A stretch of 7,055 bases of DNA from Anaerolineales bacterium (GCA_020432595.1 JAGQGA010000281.1:1-7055), one strand, 5' to 3'. Positions 1-5,411 are shown, counted from the stretch's first letter. The notes: generated by a model from the letters alone, not told the origin. Numbers and translations are program-made.

Positions 1-218
1 CTCTTAGATAAATCACTCAGCCTATAGGCTTTTGATTACAAGAGTACTAAGCCCCCTAATGACCTGTAAAGTGACAAATATCACATTAATGAGCCATGAT
101 TTTTCGTTAATGCACAGGGTACCTTCACCGATGGCTTTTTTCATGCGGTGGTTTATGTAACAGTCGCATGTTGTTCTGTTGTTGGTTGTGTGGCTGTGTA
201 AGGTGAACTGCTGGGATG
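1..218. other. Non-coding left flank with small palindromes
   Basis: No convincing gene is seen here. The stretch is A+T-richer than the rest and lies downstream of the minus-strand DUF4058 gene. It holds a perfect 12-bp palindrome AGCCTATAGGCT (19-30) followed by TTT, a CRP-like dyad (71-84), and a hairpin whose arms are CACCGATG (126-133) and CATGCGGTG (142-150, one bulged base) around a T-rich loop. None is a textbook terminator for the DUF4058 transcript. The stretch may contain the control region of a gene to the left, but that gene is outside the window. Confidence 0.5.
71..84. promoter_or_regulatory. Candidate CRP/FNR-family operator, GTGA-N6-TCAC
   Basis: The half-sites GTGA (71-74) and TCAC (81-84) are separated by six bases, with an A on each outer flank. 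This is the core spacing of CRP-family binding sites (TGTGA-N6-TCACA). The nearest gene in the window ends at 219 and points towards the site, so any regulated gene would be transcribed leftward, off the edge. A single match in A+T-rich DNA could be chance. Confidence 0.25.
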
Positions 219-983
219 CTAGGCAGCTAGAATTTTGCGTACCCAGGTCGCCTGTTTGTCCGTCAGCGGGGGCGGGGGCGGCTCGTTGTAATCTATTCGC
301 AAATCAAAGCGGGCACGACTGTAGAGGTCGTGGACGACATCATTGAGCGGGATGAGAGGTTCGGCCTCGTGCTGTTGCAGCGGCAGCGGGAAGGCGGGGA
401 TGGCGGCCGGCAGGTTGAAAACATAGAGGGATGCTTTGTTCCGCTTCCAGCCGCGATTAACCAAAATGCGGTAATCGCTTGTGACGGTTTGCTGAATAGG
501 CATCGGTTCCCCTGCCCGCAGTAAATCAATTTCCACTAGACTAGTGCGTGATAATAAAACTTCGGCCCGCTTGTTGAGATATTCCATGCGCCCTCTGGGG
601 TCGCTTTTGTTGACGGGCGAGAGCAGTTCGATAACAGTAATCAAGAGGTCGTTACGAACGCTGCGTATTTCCAGGTAGTAGTGGCTGATTTCTTCCCCAA
701 CGTCTAAATCAACTTCCATGACAGCAACATCGTTGGCGGGGTGGGCTGCGGCTTGTCTGGGCAAGGTGTCAATGGGCGAAACGACGCTAATATCTGGCCG
801 ACCGAGAAAGTGATCGCTATCGGGTCTCATCACGTAGGTGCGGCTTTCAACCCCTACGTAATAATCAGGAGCAACTAGCGGTGTTAACGTGTCGGCTAAT
901 GCGGTGATTAGACGGTTGTGAACGTCAGGCCATAGGGCGCGATGTTCGAGATAGGGATCCATGCCGGGAAAGGGTGTTTTCAT
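219..983 (-). CDS. DUF4058 family protein
   Basis: This 254-residue protein matches DUF4058 from end to end. It has the N-terminal signature PFPGMDPYLE (residues 4-13), then GRPDISVV around 61-68, the core VIELLSPVNK (117-126), K138 and VEIDLLR (150-156). The family is common in cyanobacteria and Chloroflexota and has no assigned function that I know of. The order Pro-Asp, then IExLSPxNK, then a distal Lys resembles the PD-(D/E)xK-like arrangement of Uma2-type proteins, so a nuclease-like fold is possible, but this is inference from motif order. No signal peptide or membrane segment is seen; it is probably cytoplasmic. The start is supported by the family N-terminus beginning within four residues of it. 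There is no Shine-Dalgarno, and an extended -10 ends six bases upstream, which fits leaderless expression. The gene contains no copy of the ACGGCCGT palindrome. Confidence 0.85.
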   Translation of the reverse strand: MKTPFPGMDPYLEHRALWPDVHNRLITALADTLTPLVAPDYYVGVESRTYVMRPDSDHFLGRPDISVVSPIDTLPRQAAAHPANDVAVMEVDLDVGEEISHYYLEIRSVRNDLLITVIELLSPVNKSDPRGRMEYLNKRAEVLLSRTSLVEIDLLRAGEPMPIQQTVTSDYRILVNRGWKRNKASLYVFNLPAAIPAFPLPLQQHEAEPLIPLNDVVHDLYSRARFDLRIDYNEPPPPPLTDKQATWVRKILAA

Positions 984-989
984 GAGAAT

Positions 990-998
990 AGTATAGCA
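990..998 (-). promoter_or_regulatory. Extended -10 promoter of the DUF4058 gene
   Basis: Read on the minus strand, the sequence is TGCTATACT: an extended -10 (TGn) joined to TATACT, five of six consensus bases. Only six bases (ATTCTC) separate the hexamer from the ATG, so transcription would begin at or beside the start codon. No good -35 is seen 16-18 bases upstream, as expected for a TGn-type promoter. Confidence 0.55.
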
Positions 999-1023
999 AA
1001 TTTGAAGGGAAAGAATCTACTGG

Positions 1024-1052
1024 TTGCCGCTGAGGGAAATCGCAGACACAAT
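1024..1052 (+). promoter_or_regulatory. Candidate promoter for the ferredoxin-flavoenzyme operon
   Basis: TTGCCG (1024-1029) and CACAAT (1047-1052) are 17 bases apart, each four of six to consensus. The predicted start near 1059 falls at a perfect dyad, TGTGT-T-ACACA (1061-1071), that could be an operator. This would give a leader of about 160 bases carrying the mini-ORF and repeat patch described separately. It is a weak match. Confidence 0.3.
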
Positions 1053-1070
1053 TAGATGGTTGTGTTACAC

Positions 1071-1093
1071 AGGAGACGATCATGGACGTTTGA
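1071..1093 (+). other. Three-codon ORF with a strong Shine-Dalgarno
   Basis: AGGAG (1071-1075) lies six bases before ATG (1082-1084), which opens Met-Asp-Val and then TGA (1091-1093). This is a better ribosome-binding arrangement than the one in front of the actual ferredoxin gene. It may be a regulatory leader mini-ORF, the relic of a former start region separated from its gene by the repeat patch downstream, or chance. Confidence 0.3.
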
Positions 1094-1113
1094 CCACCAC
1101 GATGAATGAAAAT

Positions 1114-1200
1114 GACGGACGACGGACGACCGACGACGGACGACCATTGTTTCCTAGTTCTCTGCCTTTTGTCCGCGTTTGTCTGTGTTTGTCTGCGTCC
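1114..1200. repeat. Short-unit tandem repeat patch upstream of the ferredoxin gene
   Basis: Two low-complexity blocks flank a short spacer. The first (1114-1145) is built from GACGGAC and GACGACG units. The second (1171-1200) consists of three degenerate 10-base units: GTCCGCGTTT, GTCTGTGTTT and GTCTGCGTCC. The first block's complement contains GTCCGTC, similar to the second block, so the two can partly fold on each other. The composition is unlike the neighbouring genes. This looks like a dispersed intergenic repeat rather than coding sequence, although an open frame runs through it. Confidence 0.55.
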
Positions 1201-1218
1201 TATTTTCAGGATAGGTTG

Positions 1219-2136
1219 ATGATGATTGAGGATGTTTATTGTTCGGAGAATTCGGCGGCGATGGGGGAACGGCTGTATGGAACGGCCGTTTACACCCAAG
1301 TCTGGCTCTTACTAGAATACCGCCCGGCCTGGGCAGCACGAGCGACGGAGAACCAGGACAACGAACTGCCGCTGGCGGTGCAAAATTGGCTGCGGCAACA
1401 GGTGGCGGGGGTGGAAAACGGCCGTTTGCAGTTCATCAAACAAACCAAACGCAGTGGCAATCTCGCCTTCTTTGTCGCTGTTATGAATGGCGACGTGCCG
1501 AGGCTGTATGAATTTTCCCTTGCCAGCTACGATGACCTGTTTGCCATTGACATCGAGGGGCTGGTTGCCGGAGACGGGCAGTATGACGCTTACCGCCGCA
1601 CCGAATCGCTCTATTTTGTTTGCACCCACGGCAAACGAGACCGCTGCTGCGCTAAGTTTGGGCTGGTTTTTTACAACTTGCTGGAAAAGGTGGTGGGCGA
1701 CCAAGCGTGGCAGGTGTCGCATTTGGGCGGCCATCGCTTTGCCGTGACGCTGCTGACGCTGCCGGATGGGGTGATTTACGGCCGTTTACAGCCTACCGAC
1801 ATCCCCCGACTCGTAGCCGCGCAGCGCCAGGGCGACCTGCTGCTGGAGCGACTGCGGGGGCAGACGCGCTATGAGCCGCTGCTGCAAACGGCCGATTATT
1901 TTTTGCGCCAACAAACCGGGGTGCTGGGGGTTGATGCCTTTCGGGCGGTAAGTGGGGGGGAAACGGCCGTTAATCAATGGCACTACACCTTCACCGACCA
2001 GCAGCACCAAACCCATACTGTTGCCTTTGCCCAACAGCCCGACCCCCTCACCGTTCTTGATGGTTGCGGCAAAGAAAAATACAAAACCAGTTATGCCTTT
2101 GCGCTTGCCACCCAAGCAGAACGCATAGAAAATTAG
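1219..2136 (+). CDS. Suc_Fer-like (sucrase/ferredoxin-like) [2Fe-2S] protein
   Basis: The 305-residue product is a thioredoxin-fold ferredoxin of the Suc_Fer-like family, the group containing yeast Apd1. It starts with the family N-terminus (VYCSENS, then GERLYGTA and WLLLE). It carries CTHGKRDRCC (C135 to C144), HLGGH (H168, H172) and the following LPDGVIYGRL. In Apd1-type proteins two Cys nine residues apart and two His of HxGGH hold a [2Fe-2S] cluster; C135/C144 and H168/H172 fit this pattern. A conserved Cys recurs near the C-terminus in LDGCGKEKYK. No signal peptide is seen, so it is probably cytoplasmic. The frame is open back to 1024, but those codons cross a repeat patch and look non-coding. 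ATG 1219 (or 1222) is chosen because the family N-terminus starts there and AGGA lies at 1208-1211. The downstream flavoenzyme begins 28 bases after the stop. Confidence 0.85.
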   Translation: MMIEDVYCSENSAAMGERLYGTAVYTQVWLLLEYRPAWAARATENQDNELPLAVQNWLRQQVAGVENGRLQFIKQTKRSGNLAFFVAVMNGDVPRLYEFSLASYDDLFAIDIEGLVAGDGQYDAYRRTESLYFVCTHGKRDRCCAKFGLVFYNLLEKVVGDQAWQVSHLGGHRFAVTLLTLPDGVIYGRLQPTDIPRLVAAQRQGDLLLERLRGQTRYEPLLQTADYFLRQQTGVLGVDAFRAVSGGETAVNQWHYTFTDQQHQTHTVAFAQQPDPLTVLDGCGKEKYKTSYAFALATQAERIEN

Positions 2137-2155
2137 CCAACCCGTTCAATCGTTT

Positions 2156-2160
2156 GGAGG
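2156..2160 (+). promoter_or_regulatory. Ribosome binding site of the FAD oxidoreductase gene
   Basis: GGAGG is followed four bases later by the ATG at 2165. It is the best Shine-Dalgarno among the plus-strand genes and fixes the start. It lies in the 28-base gap after the ferredoxin gene, supporting translation from a shared transcript. Confidence 0.75.
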
Positions 2161-2164
2161 CGCA

Positions 2165-3439
2165 ATGCTCAAAACAGTACCCTTTTGGACCGATCAGGTT
2201 CCCCGACCCGCCGATTTGCCCGTTTCCTCAGCTCTGCCGGCCGAGGTGGATGTTGCCATTGTTGGCGGTGGTTACACGGGTCTGAATGCCGCCCGCGTTT
2301 TGGCGCAGCACCACACCAGCGTGGCCGTGCTGGAACGCCACACCATCGGCTGGGGAGCCAGCTCCCGCAACGGCGGCATGACGACCACCGGCCTAAAATT
2401 GGGGGCCACCGAACTGTTTAGCCAATACGGCGACCGGCTCGGCCACGCTTTTTGGCAAGCTGCCCTCGATTCCATTGACTTGATTGGCGAAATTGTGGCC
2501 GACGAAGGGATAGATTGCGATTTTCGCCGTAACGGCCACATCGAGGTGGCCTACAAGTCTGCCCATTTTGAAGCAATGGCGAAGCATGTTGCCTGGTACA
2601 AGGAAAAGCTCAACCATACTGTCCATGTCGTTTCCCAGGCTGATTTACGCAGCGAGCTGGGAACGCAGGCGTTTTACGGTGGGTTGGTGGATGAATTTAG
2701 CGCGGGGCTGCATCCGGCTAAATATGTCTTTGGGCTGGCGCGAGCGGTGGCTCGGCATGGGGCGCAGTTGTGTGAAGAAACGGCCGTTACCAAAATTGAC
2801 CAACAGCCGCGTGGTTTCACCCTCCACACCAGCAAAGGAACCATTCAAGCTAGGGAAGTCGTGCTGGCAACCAACGGCTACACCGACACCCTCATCCCCA
2901 AAGTCAAGCGGCGCGTTTTCCCTGTCGGCAGCTACATCATCGTCACCGAACCGTTGTCGCCAGCGTTGCAGCGGGAACTAAGCCCCAAAGGGCGGATGTT
3001 TTTTGACTCCAAAAACTTCCTCAACTATTTTCGCCTCACGCCAGACGGCCGTTTTCTCTGGGGCGGCCGCAATGATCTCAGCACCGACCTCGACCTGCAC
3101 GAAAGTGCCAAGCGGCTGCAAGCGCAAATGGTCGCTACTTTTCCCCAGCTCAAGGGCATTCCCATCACCCACAGTTGGACGGGGCAGCTTGGCCTCACCT
3201 TTGATCTGATGCCCCACATCGGCCGGGTCAATGGGGTGCACTACGCCTTTGGGTATGGTGGGCATGGCGTGTCCATCGCCACCTATCTTGGCACTGAAAT
3301 GGGTAAGCTGCTCTGCGGCGAAAAAACCAGCAGCCCGTTTGCCGAAATCAAGCACCAAACGATGCCGTTTTATCATGGCCGCCCCTGGTTTATTCCGTTT
3401 GCCGCCATGTATTACCGCTTTTTGGATCGCATTATGTAG
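2165..3439 (+). CDS. DAO-family FAD-dependent oxidoreductase (PuuB/OrdL-like)
   Basis: This 424-residue protein is a full-length member of the D-amino-acid-oxidase-type flavoenzymes, closest in layout to the gamma-glutamylputrescine oxidase group. The dinucleotide-binding motif GGGYTG (34-39) follows a hydrophobic strand and precedes Glu57, the expected ribose-binding acid. GWGASSRNGG (62-71) is characteristic of the group. Near the C-terminus are WTGQLGLTFDLMPHIG (338-353) and GYGGHG (363-368), which close the FAD site. The protein ends in an aromatic stretch (PWFIPFAAMYYRF). Such enzymes oxidise amines or amino acids, usually with oxygen; the substrate here cannot be read from sequence. No signal peptide is seen. 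It lies 28 bases after the Suc_Fer-like ferredoxin gene, so co-transcription is likely, and the ferredoxin could be its electron partner (inference). No terminator is visible before the ssrA promoter. Confidence 0.88.
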   Translation: MLKTVPFWTDQVPRPADLPVSSALPAEVDVAIVGGGYTGLNAARVLAQHHTSVAVLERHTIGWGASSRNGGMTTTGLKLGATELFSQYGDRLGHAFWQAALDSIDLIGEIVADEGIDCDFRRNGHIEVAYKSAHFEAMAKHVAWYKEKLNHTVHVVSQADLRSELGTQAFYGGLVDEFSAGLHPAKYVFGLARAVARHGAQLCEETAVTKIDQQPRGFTLHTSKGTIQAREVVLATNGYTDTLIPKVKRRVFPVGSYIIVTEPLSPALQRELSPKGRMFFDSKNFLNYFRLTPDGRFLWGGRNDLSTDLDLHESAKRLQAQMVATFPQLKGIPITHSWTGQLGLTFDLMPHIGRVNGVHYAFGYGGHGVSIATYLGTEMGKLLCGEKTSSPFAEIKHQTMPFYHGRPWFIPFAAMYYRFLDRIM

Positions 3440-3473
3440 GGGATTGCATACGCCCAAATTGATGAATTTCTAA

Positions 3474-3503
3474 TAGACGACCGTTTAGCAAAAATGGTAT
3501 AAT
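3474..3503 (+). promoter_or_regulatory. Promoter of ssrA
   Basis: A perfect TATAAT (3498-3503) is preceded by TGG, making an extended -10. TAGACG (3474-3479), four of six to the -35 consensus, lies 18 bases upstream. Transcription would start near 3510, giving a precursor leader of about 50 bases to be trimmed at 3563. This is the strongest promoter match in the window, as suits an abundant stable RNA. Confidence 0.75.
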
Positions 3504-3562
3504 AGCCCAAACCTTAAAAACCAAACCGCAGTCGGCACTTATAAATGACTGAAACGGATTCC

Positions 3563-3990
3563 GGGGATGACAGGCTTCGACGGGGAAGGCTAGCTCTGGA
3601 CTGCAAGCCGAGCACGCTTTACAACTCGTAAAACTGGAAGCAAAAGCATAAGTGCCAACCGCACGACTGCATACAATGCTCTCCCCATGGCTGCCTAATT
3701 TTTTAGGTAGCGCGGCCTAGTGCCGTGGAAGAGCCAGATGGTTCCTTAGTCGGAACCCCGTCCCTGGTCGTTCGTTCGTTGTCCGGCGGCCAGTGGGCGA
3801 CACTTTAGTCAACGTGCTCCACCTCGATGTCGGTAGAGGTGGCTAAGCCGCCCTTTTGGGGGTGACCGACTCACTAGCGACTGACCCAGTTAGCCGGGGC
3901 GCTCGCTAGTAAAACTAAATTGGCTAACTAAGCTTGTAGACGTTCAGCAGACGAATTTTTCGGACGCGGGTTCGATTCCCGCCATCTCCA
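3563..3990 (+). ncRNA. ssrA: Transfer-messenger RNA (tmRNA)
   Basis: tmRNA rescues stalled ribosomes: it is charged with alanine, enters the A site with SmpB and supplies a short message that tags the nascent chain for proteolysis. The 5' end GGGGATG (3563-3569) pairs with CATCTCC (3983-3989; one G-U pair) as the acceptor stem, and A3990 is the discriminator. The following bases are CAC, so the 3' CCA is not encoded. GACAGGCTTCGACGGGG follows the 5' end as in other tmRNAs. The T arm is GCGGG (3966-3970), TTCGATT, CCCGC (3978-3982). The tag frame is 3654-3698 and its stop codon sits in a nine-pair helix (3690-3698 with 3703-3711, loop TTTT). The pseudoknot-rich middle was not folded in detail. 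It is a one-piece, unpermuted form of 428 nt, flanked by its own promoter and terminator. Confidence 0.97.
3654..3698 (+). other. tmRNA proteolysis-tag reading frame
   Basis: The tag-encoding segment reads ANRTTAYNALPMAA followed by TAA. The resume codon is inferred as GCC (Ala) at 3654, preceded by ATAAGT, similar to the bases before resume codons in other tmRNAs. The Ala-Asn start and terminal Ala-Ala are typical of ClpXP-recognised tags. The residue before the final Ala-Ala is Met rather than the usual Leu or Val. The frame is read off directly; the exact resume codon is an inference from the AN start. Confidence 0.85.
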
Positions 3991-3993
3991 CAC

Positions 3994-4026
3994 AAAAAAG
4001 CCTCACTATGCAAGTGAGGCTTTTTT
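3994..4026. terminator. Bidirectional intrinsic terminator between ssrA and the hydrolase gene
   Basis: A perfect 8-bp stem, GCCTCACT (4000-4007) with AGTGAGGC (4013-4020), encloses a five-base loop. Six A residues (3994-3999) precede it and six T residues (4021-4026) follow, so it is a Rho-independent terminator on both strands. It ends ssrA four bases after the mature 3' end and also lies downstream of the convergent hydrolase gene. Confidence 0.92.
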
Positions 4027-4040
4027 CTTTGCTGTTTTTT

Positions 4041-4101
4041 GTAGGGAGTAGGGAGTGGGGCGTAGGGTGTCCACGCCCACTCCTTACGCTTCACTCCCTA
4101 C
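4041..4101. repeat. Intergenic inverted repeat (long hairpin)
   Basis: The outer arms are GTAGGGAGT (4041-4049) and ACTCCCTAC (4093-4101), a perfect 9-bp pairing. Inside, GGAGTGGGGCGT (4052-4063) pairs with ACGCCCACTCC (4073-4083) with one bulged G around a nine-base loop. The left side also carries overlapping GGGAGT and TAGGG units. It lies between the ssrA terminator and the end of the hydrolase gene. It has the form of a REP- or MITE-like palindromic unit, but no second copy is in the window. Confidence 0.6.
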
Positions 4102-4105
4102 AGTT

Positions 4106-5167
4106 CTAACTATTCGCCTGCAAAAAGCCAAAGAACAACGAACTCCAGCGGTCGGCCGCATCAATATGAGGGCCGTGGCCAGAGCCTTCAAACATTTCCA
4201 TTTGGACGCTGCCGCCATTGTTGCTGTATTGGGTTAATACGTTGCGGATTTGGGTGACCATAAGCTGTGGTGGGAAAACGTCCTCGCCGGGCCAGCCGGG
4301 AATCAGCCCCATTTTGCCCAGCGTTCCTATTTCCCAGGCGGAGCCATCGGCCACCACAATGTCGGCACTGCCGTGTGCCCACAGCACTGGCGGCTTGGGG
4401 TCAATGTCCACAATGCCAGCCCAGTTGCAATATTTGCCAGAAAGCGCATTCAGAATGCCGCGTGTGCCAGGGGCAAACCCAGGCCAGTTTTCGGATGCTG
4501 TCAGATCGCCAGGGTAGCCATCTTCCCCCACAACCGATTTGAGGACCTCATCTACCAGCATATCTTCGCGCTCCCTTGTTTCGCGGTGACTGGCTGACCA
4601 GTAGGAGGAGTTGATGACGTTGCGAACGGCAAAGGGGGAGTCGTCGCCTGAGTTTTGGGTAAGAAGCTGCTGCACAAAATCAGGGTTGCCCAGGCCACCA
4701 CCAGACCCGGCAAAGTCGGGAGAACAAGGTGTGCCATCAGCATGGCTGCCGCCAAAGCCATAGGGAGAAACGGGGTCAATGAAGGTGAGCGAGGCCACTT
4801 CGGTGGGGTGATCGATGGCATAGGCGGCGATGGCTGCGCCACCGGTTGACCAGCCGACTAAGTGGATGGGGGCGGTGATACCTAGTGTCTGAACAAGGGC
4901 GCGGGTGTCGTCGCTCCAGTCGCGCAGGCCGCGAGTAGCATCAATGGGTGCTGGCTCGGTGTCGCCAAAGCTACGCATGTCGGGGATGATGAAGCGGTAG
5001 CCGGCCGGAACATCGGGCAGCAAATGTTCATAAAAACGGCTGGTTGCCAGGTTGCCGTGGATCATGACAACGGGGATGCCGTCGGCTTGGCCTGCTTCCA
5101 GATAGTGCATGGTTGCTAAACGTGGGGTGGTGATGGTGTGGGAGGTAACGCCGGATGGAAGGTTCAT
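4106..5167 (-). CDS. Alpha/beta hydrolase fold protein
   Basis: The 353-residue protein has the complete alpha/beta-hydrolase architecture. HGN (37-39), after a hydrophobic strand, supplies the oxyanion loop; GWSTG (105-109) is the nucleophile elbow with Ser107; Asp269 in HGSADIVV is the probable acid; His331 in GSGHGPH is the base. Between about 125 and 255 lies a long Gly-, Ser- and Trp-containing insertion that likely forms a lid over the active site. No signal peptide or membrane helix is seen. The substrate cannot be told; esterase or lipase-like activity is a guess from the fold. The start is fixed by AGGAG (5172-5176), four bases before the ATG. It is a single-gene unit divergent from the deacetylase and convergent with ssrA. 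Like the DUF4058 gene it contains no ACGGCCGT. Confidence 0.85.
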   Translation of the reverse strand: MNLPSGVTSHTITTPRLATMHYLEAGQADGIPVVMIHGNLATSRFYEHLLPDVPAGYRFIIPDMRSFGDTEPAPIDATRGLRDWSDDTRALVQTLGITAPIHLVGWSTGGAAIAAYAIDHPTEVASLTFIDPVSPYGFGGSHADGTPCSPDFAGSGGGLGNPDFVQQLLTQNSGDDSPFAVRNVINSSYWSASHRETREREDMLVDEVLKSVVGEDGYPGDLTASENWPGFAPGTRGILNALSGKYCNWAGIVDIDPKPPVLWAHGSADIVVADGSAWEIGTLGKMGLIPGWPGEDVFPPQLMVTQIRNVLTQYSNNGGSVQMEMFEGSGHGPHIDAADRWSSLFFGFLQANS

Positions 5168-5235
5168 GATACTCCTTTTGTAAATGGTTAACCCGTTTGT
5201 GCGGGATGAACCCTAGACAGCTTGCGATTGAGTCT

Positions 5236-5264
5236 ATTGTGGCGTGGAAGAGATGGGGTGTCAA
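5236..5264 (-). promoter_or_regulatory. Promoter of the alpha/beta hydrolase gene
   Basis: On the minus strand a perfect TTGACA (5264-5259) is followed after 17 bases by CACAAT (5241-5236), four of six to the -10 consensus. Transcription would begin near 5229, giving a leader of about 60 bases ending in AGGAG and the ATG at 5167. Confidence 0.6.
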
Positions 5265-5270
5265 TGAAAA

Positions 5271-5278
5271 ACGGCCGT
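5271..5278. repeat. Iterated palindrome ACGGCCGT, intergenic copy
   Basis: This is the only one of 12 exact ACGGCCGT copies that is outside a gene. The others start at 1282, 1418, 1778, 1963, 2780, 3045, 5613, 5679, 6294, 6654 and 7045. Here it is embedded in AAACGGCCGTTT, a 12-bp perfect palindrome, between the divergent -35 boxes at 5259-5264 and 5293-5298. Confidence 0.9.
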
Positions 5279-5292
5279 TTACCAACCGATGA

Positions 5293-5321
5293 TTGACAGT
5301 GACCTGCTTGGCTATTACCAT
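5293..5321 (+). promoter_or_regulatory. Candidate promoter of the polysaccharide deacetylase gene
   Basis: A perfect TTGACA (5293-5298) is followed after 17 bases by TACCAT (5316-5321), four of six to the -10 consensus. Transcription would start near 5328, leaving a leader of about 84 bases that opens with an inverted repeat. This argues against translation from the upstream in-frame ATG at 5289. Confidence 0.45.
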
Positions 5322-5334
5322 TTAGCTTTACGGT

Positions 5335-5359
5335 ACAGGCGGCACATAGTGTGCCCTGT
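5335..5359 (+). promoter_or_regulatory. Inverted repeat in the deacetylase leader
   Basis: ACAGG (5335-5339) and GCACA (5342-5346) pair with TGTGC (5350-5354) and CCTGT (5355-5359) around the loop TAG, with CG (5340-5341) bulged: ten pairs in all. The core GGCACA-TAG-TGTGCC (5341-5355) is a perfect dyad. It lies just after the predicted transcription start, so it could be a repressor operator or an RNA hairpin. It has no T tract and is not a terminator. Confidence 0.5.
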
Positions 5360-5411
5360 GAGAAATAATACAGAGGCTTGTGGAAGCTGTGTAAAGGTTT
5401 GGTTTGTATCA

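Noticed and set aside
534..546. Perfect dyad CACTAG-A-CTAGTG within the DUF4058 gene
   Set aside because: Lies inside coding sequence, single copy, no regulatory context; probably chance.
1024..1218. N-terminal extension of the ferredoxin gene (open frame from 1024)
   Set aside because: It runs through the short-unit repeat patch, has no ribosome site at its start and precedes the recognisable family N-terminus at 1219.
925..1299. Minus-strand open frame across the intergenic region
   Set aside because: It overlaps two better-supported genes and is built from the repeat patch, with no recognisable domain.
3456..3469. AAATT/AATTT inverted repeat as terminator of the flavoenzyme gene
   Set aside because: Only five A-T pairs and no T tract; too weak, so read-through towards ssrA cannot be excluded.
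3563..3990. Ordinary tRNA suggested by the TTCGATT arm
   Set aside because: The acceptor partner is 420 bases away, and the tag frame and conserved 5' segment identify tmRNA.
4055..4237. Plus-strand small open frame after the terminator
   Set aside because: It begins inside the inverted repeat and is antisense to the hydrolase C-terminus; low-complexity start and no ribosome site.
5289..5411. N-terminal extension of the deacetylase from ATG 5289
   Set aside because: It would place 41 polar residues before an obvious export helix and overlap the TTGACA box and the leader inverted repeat.
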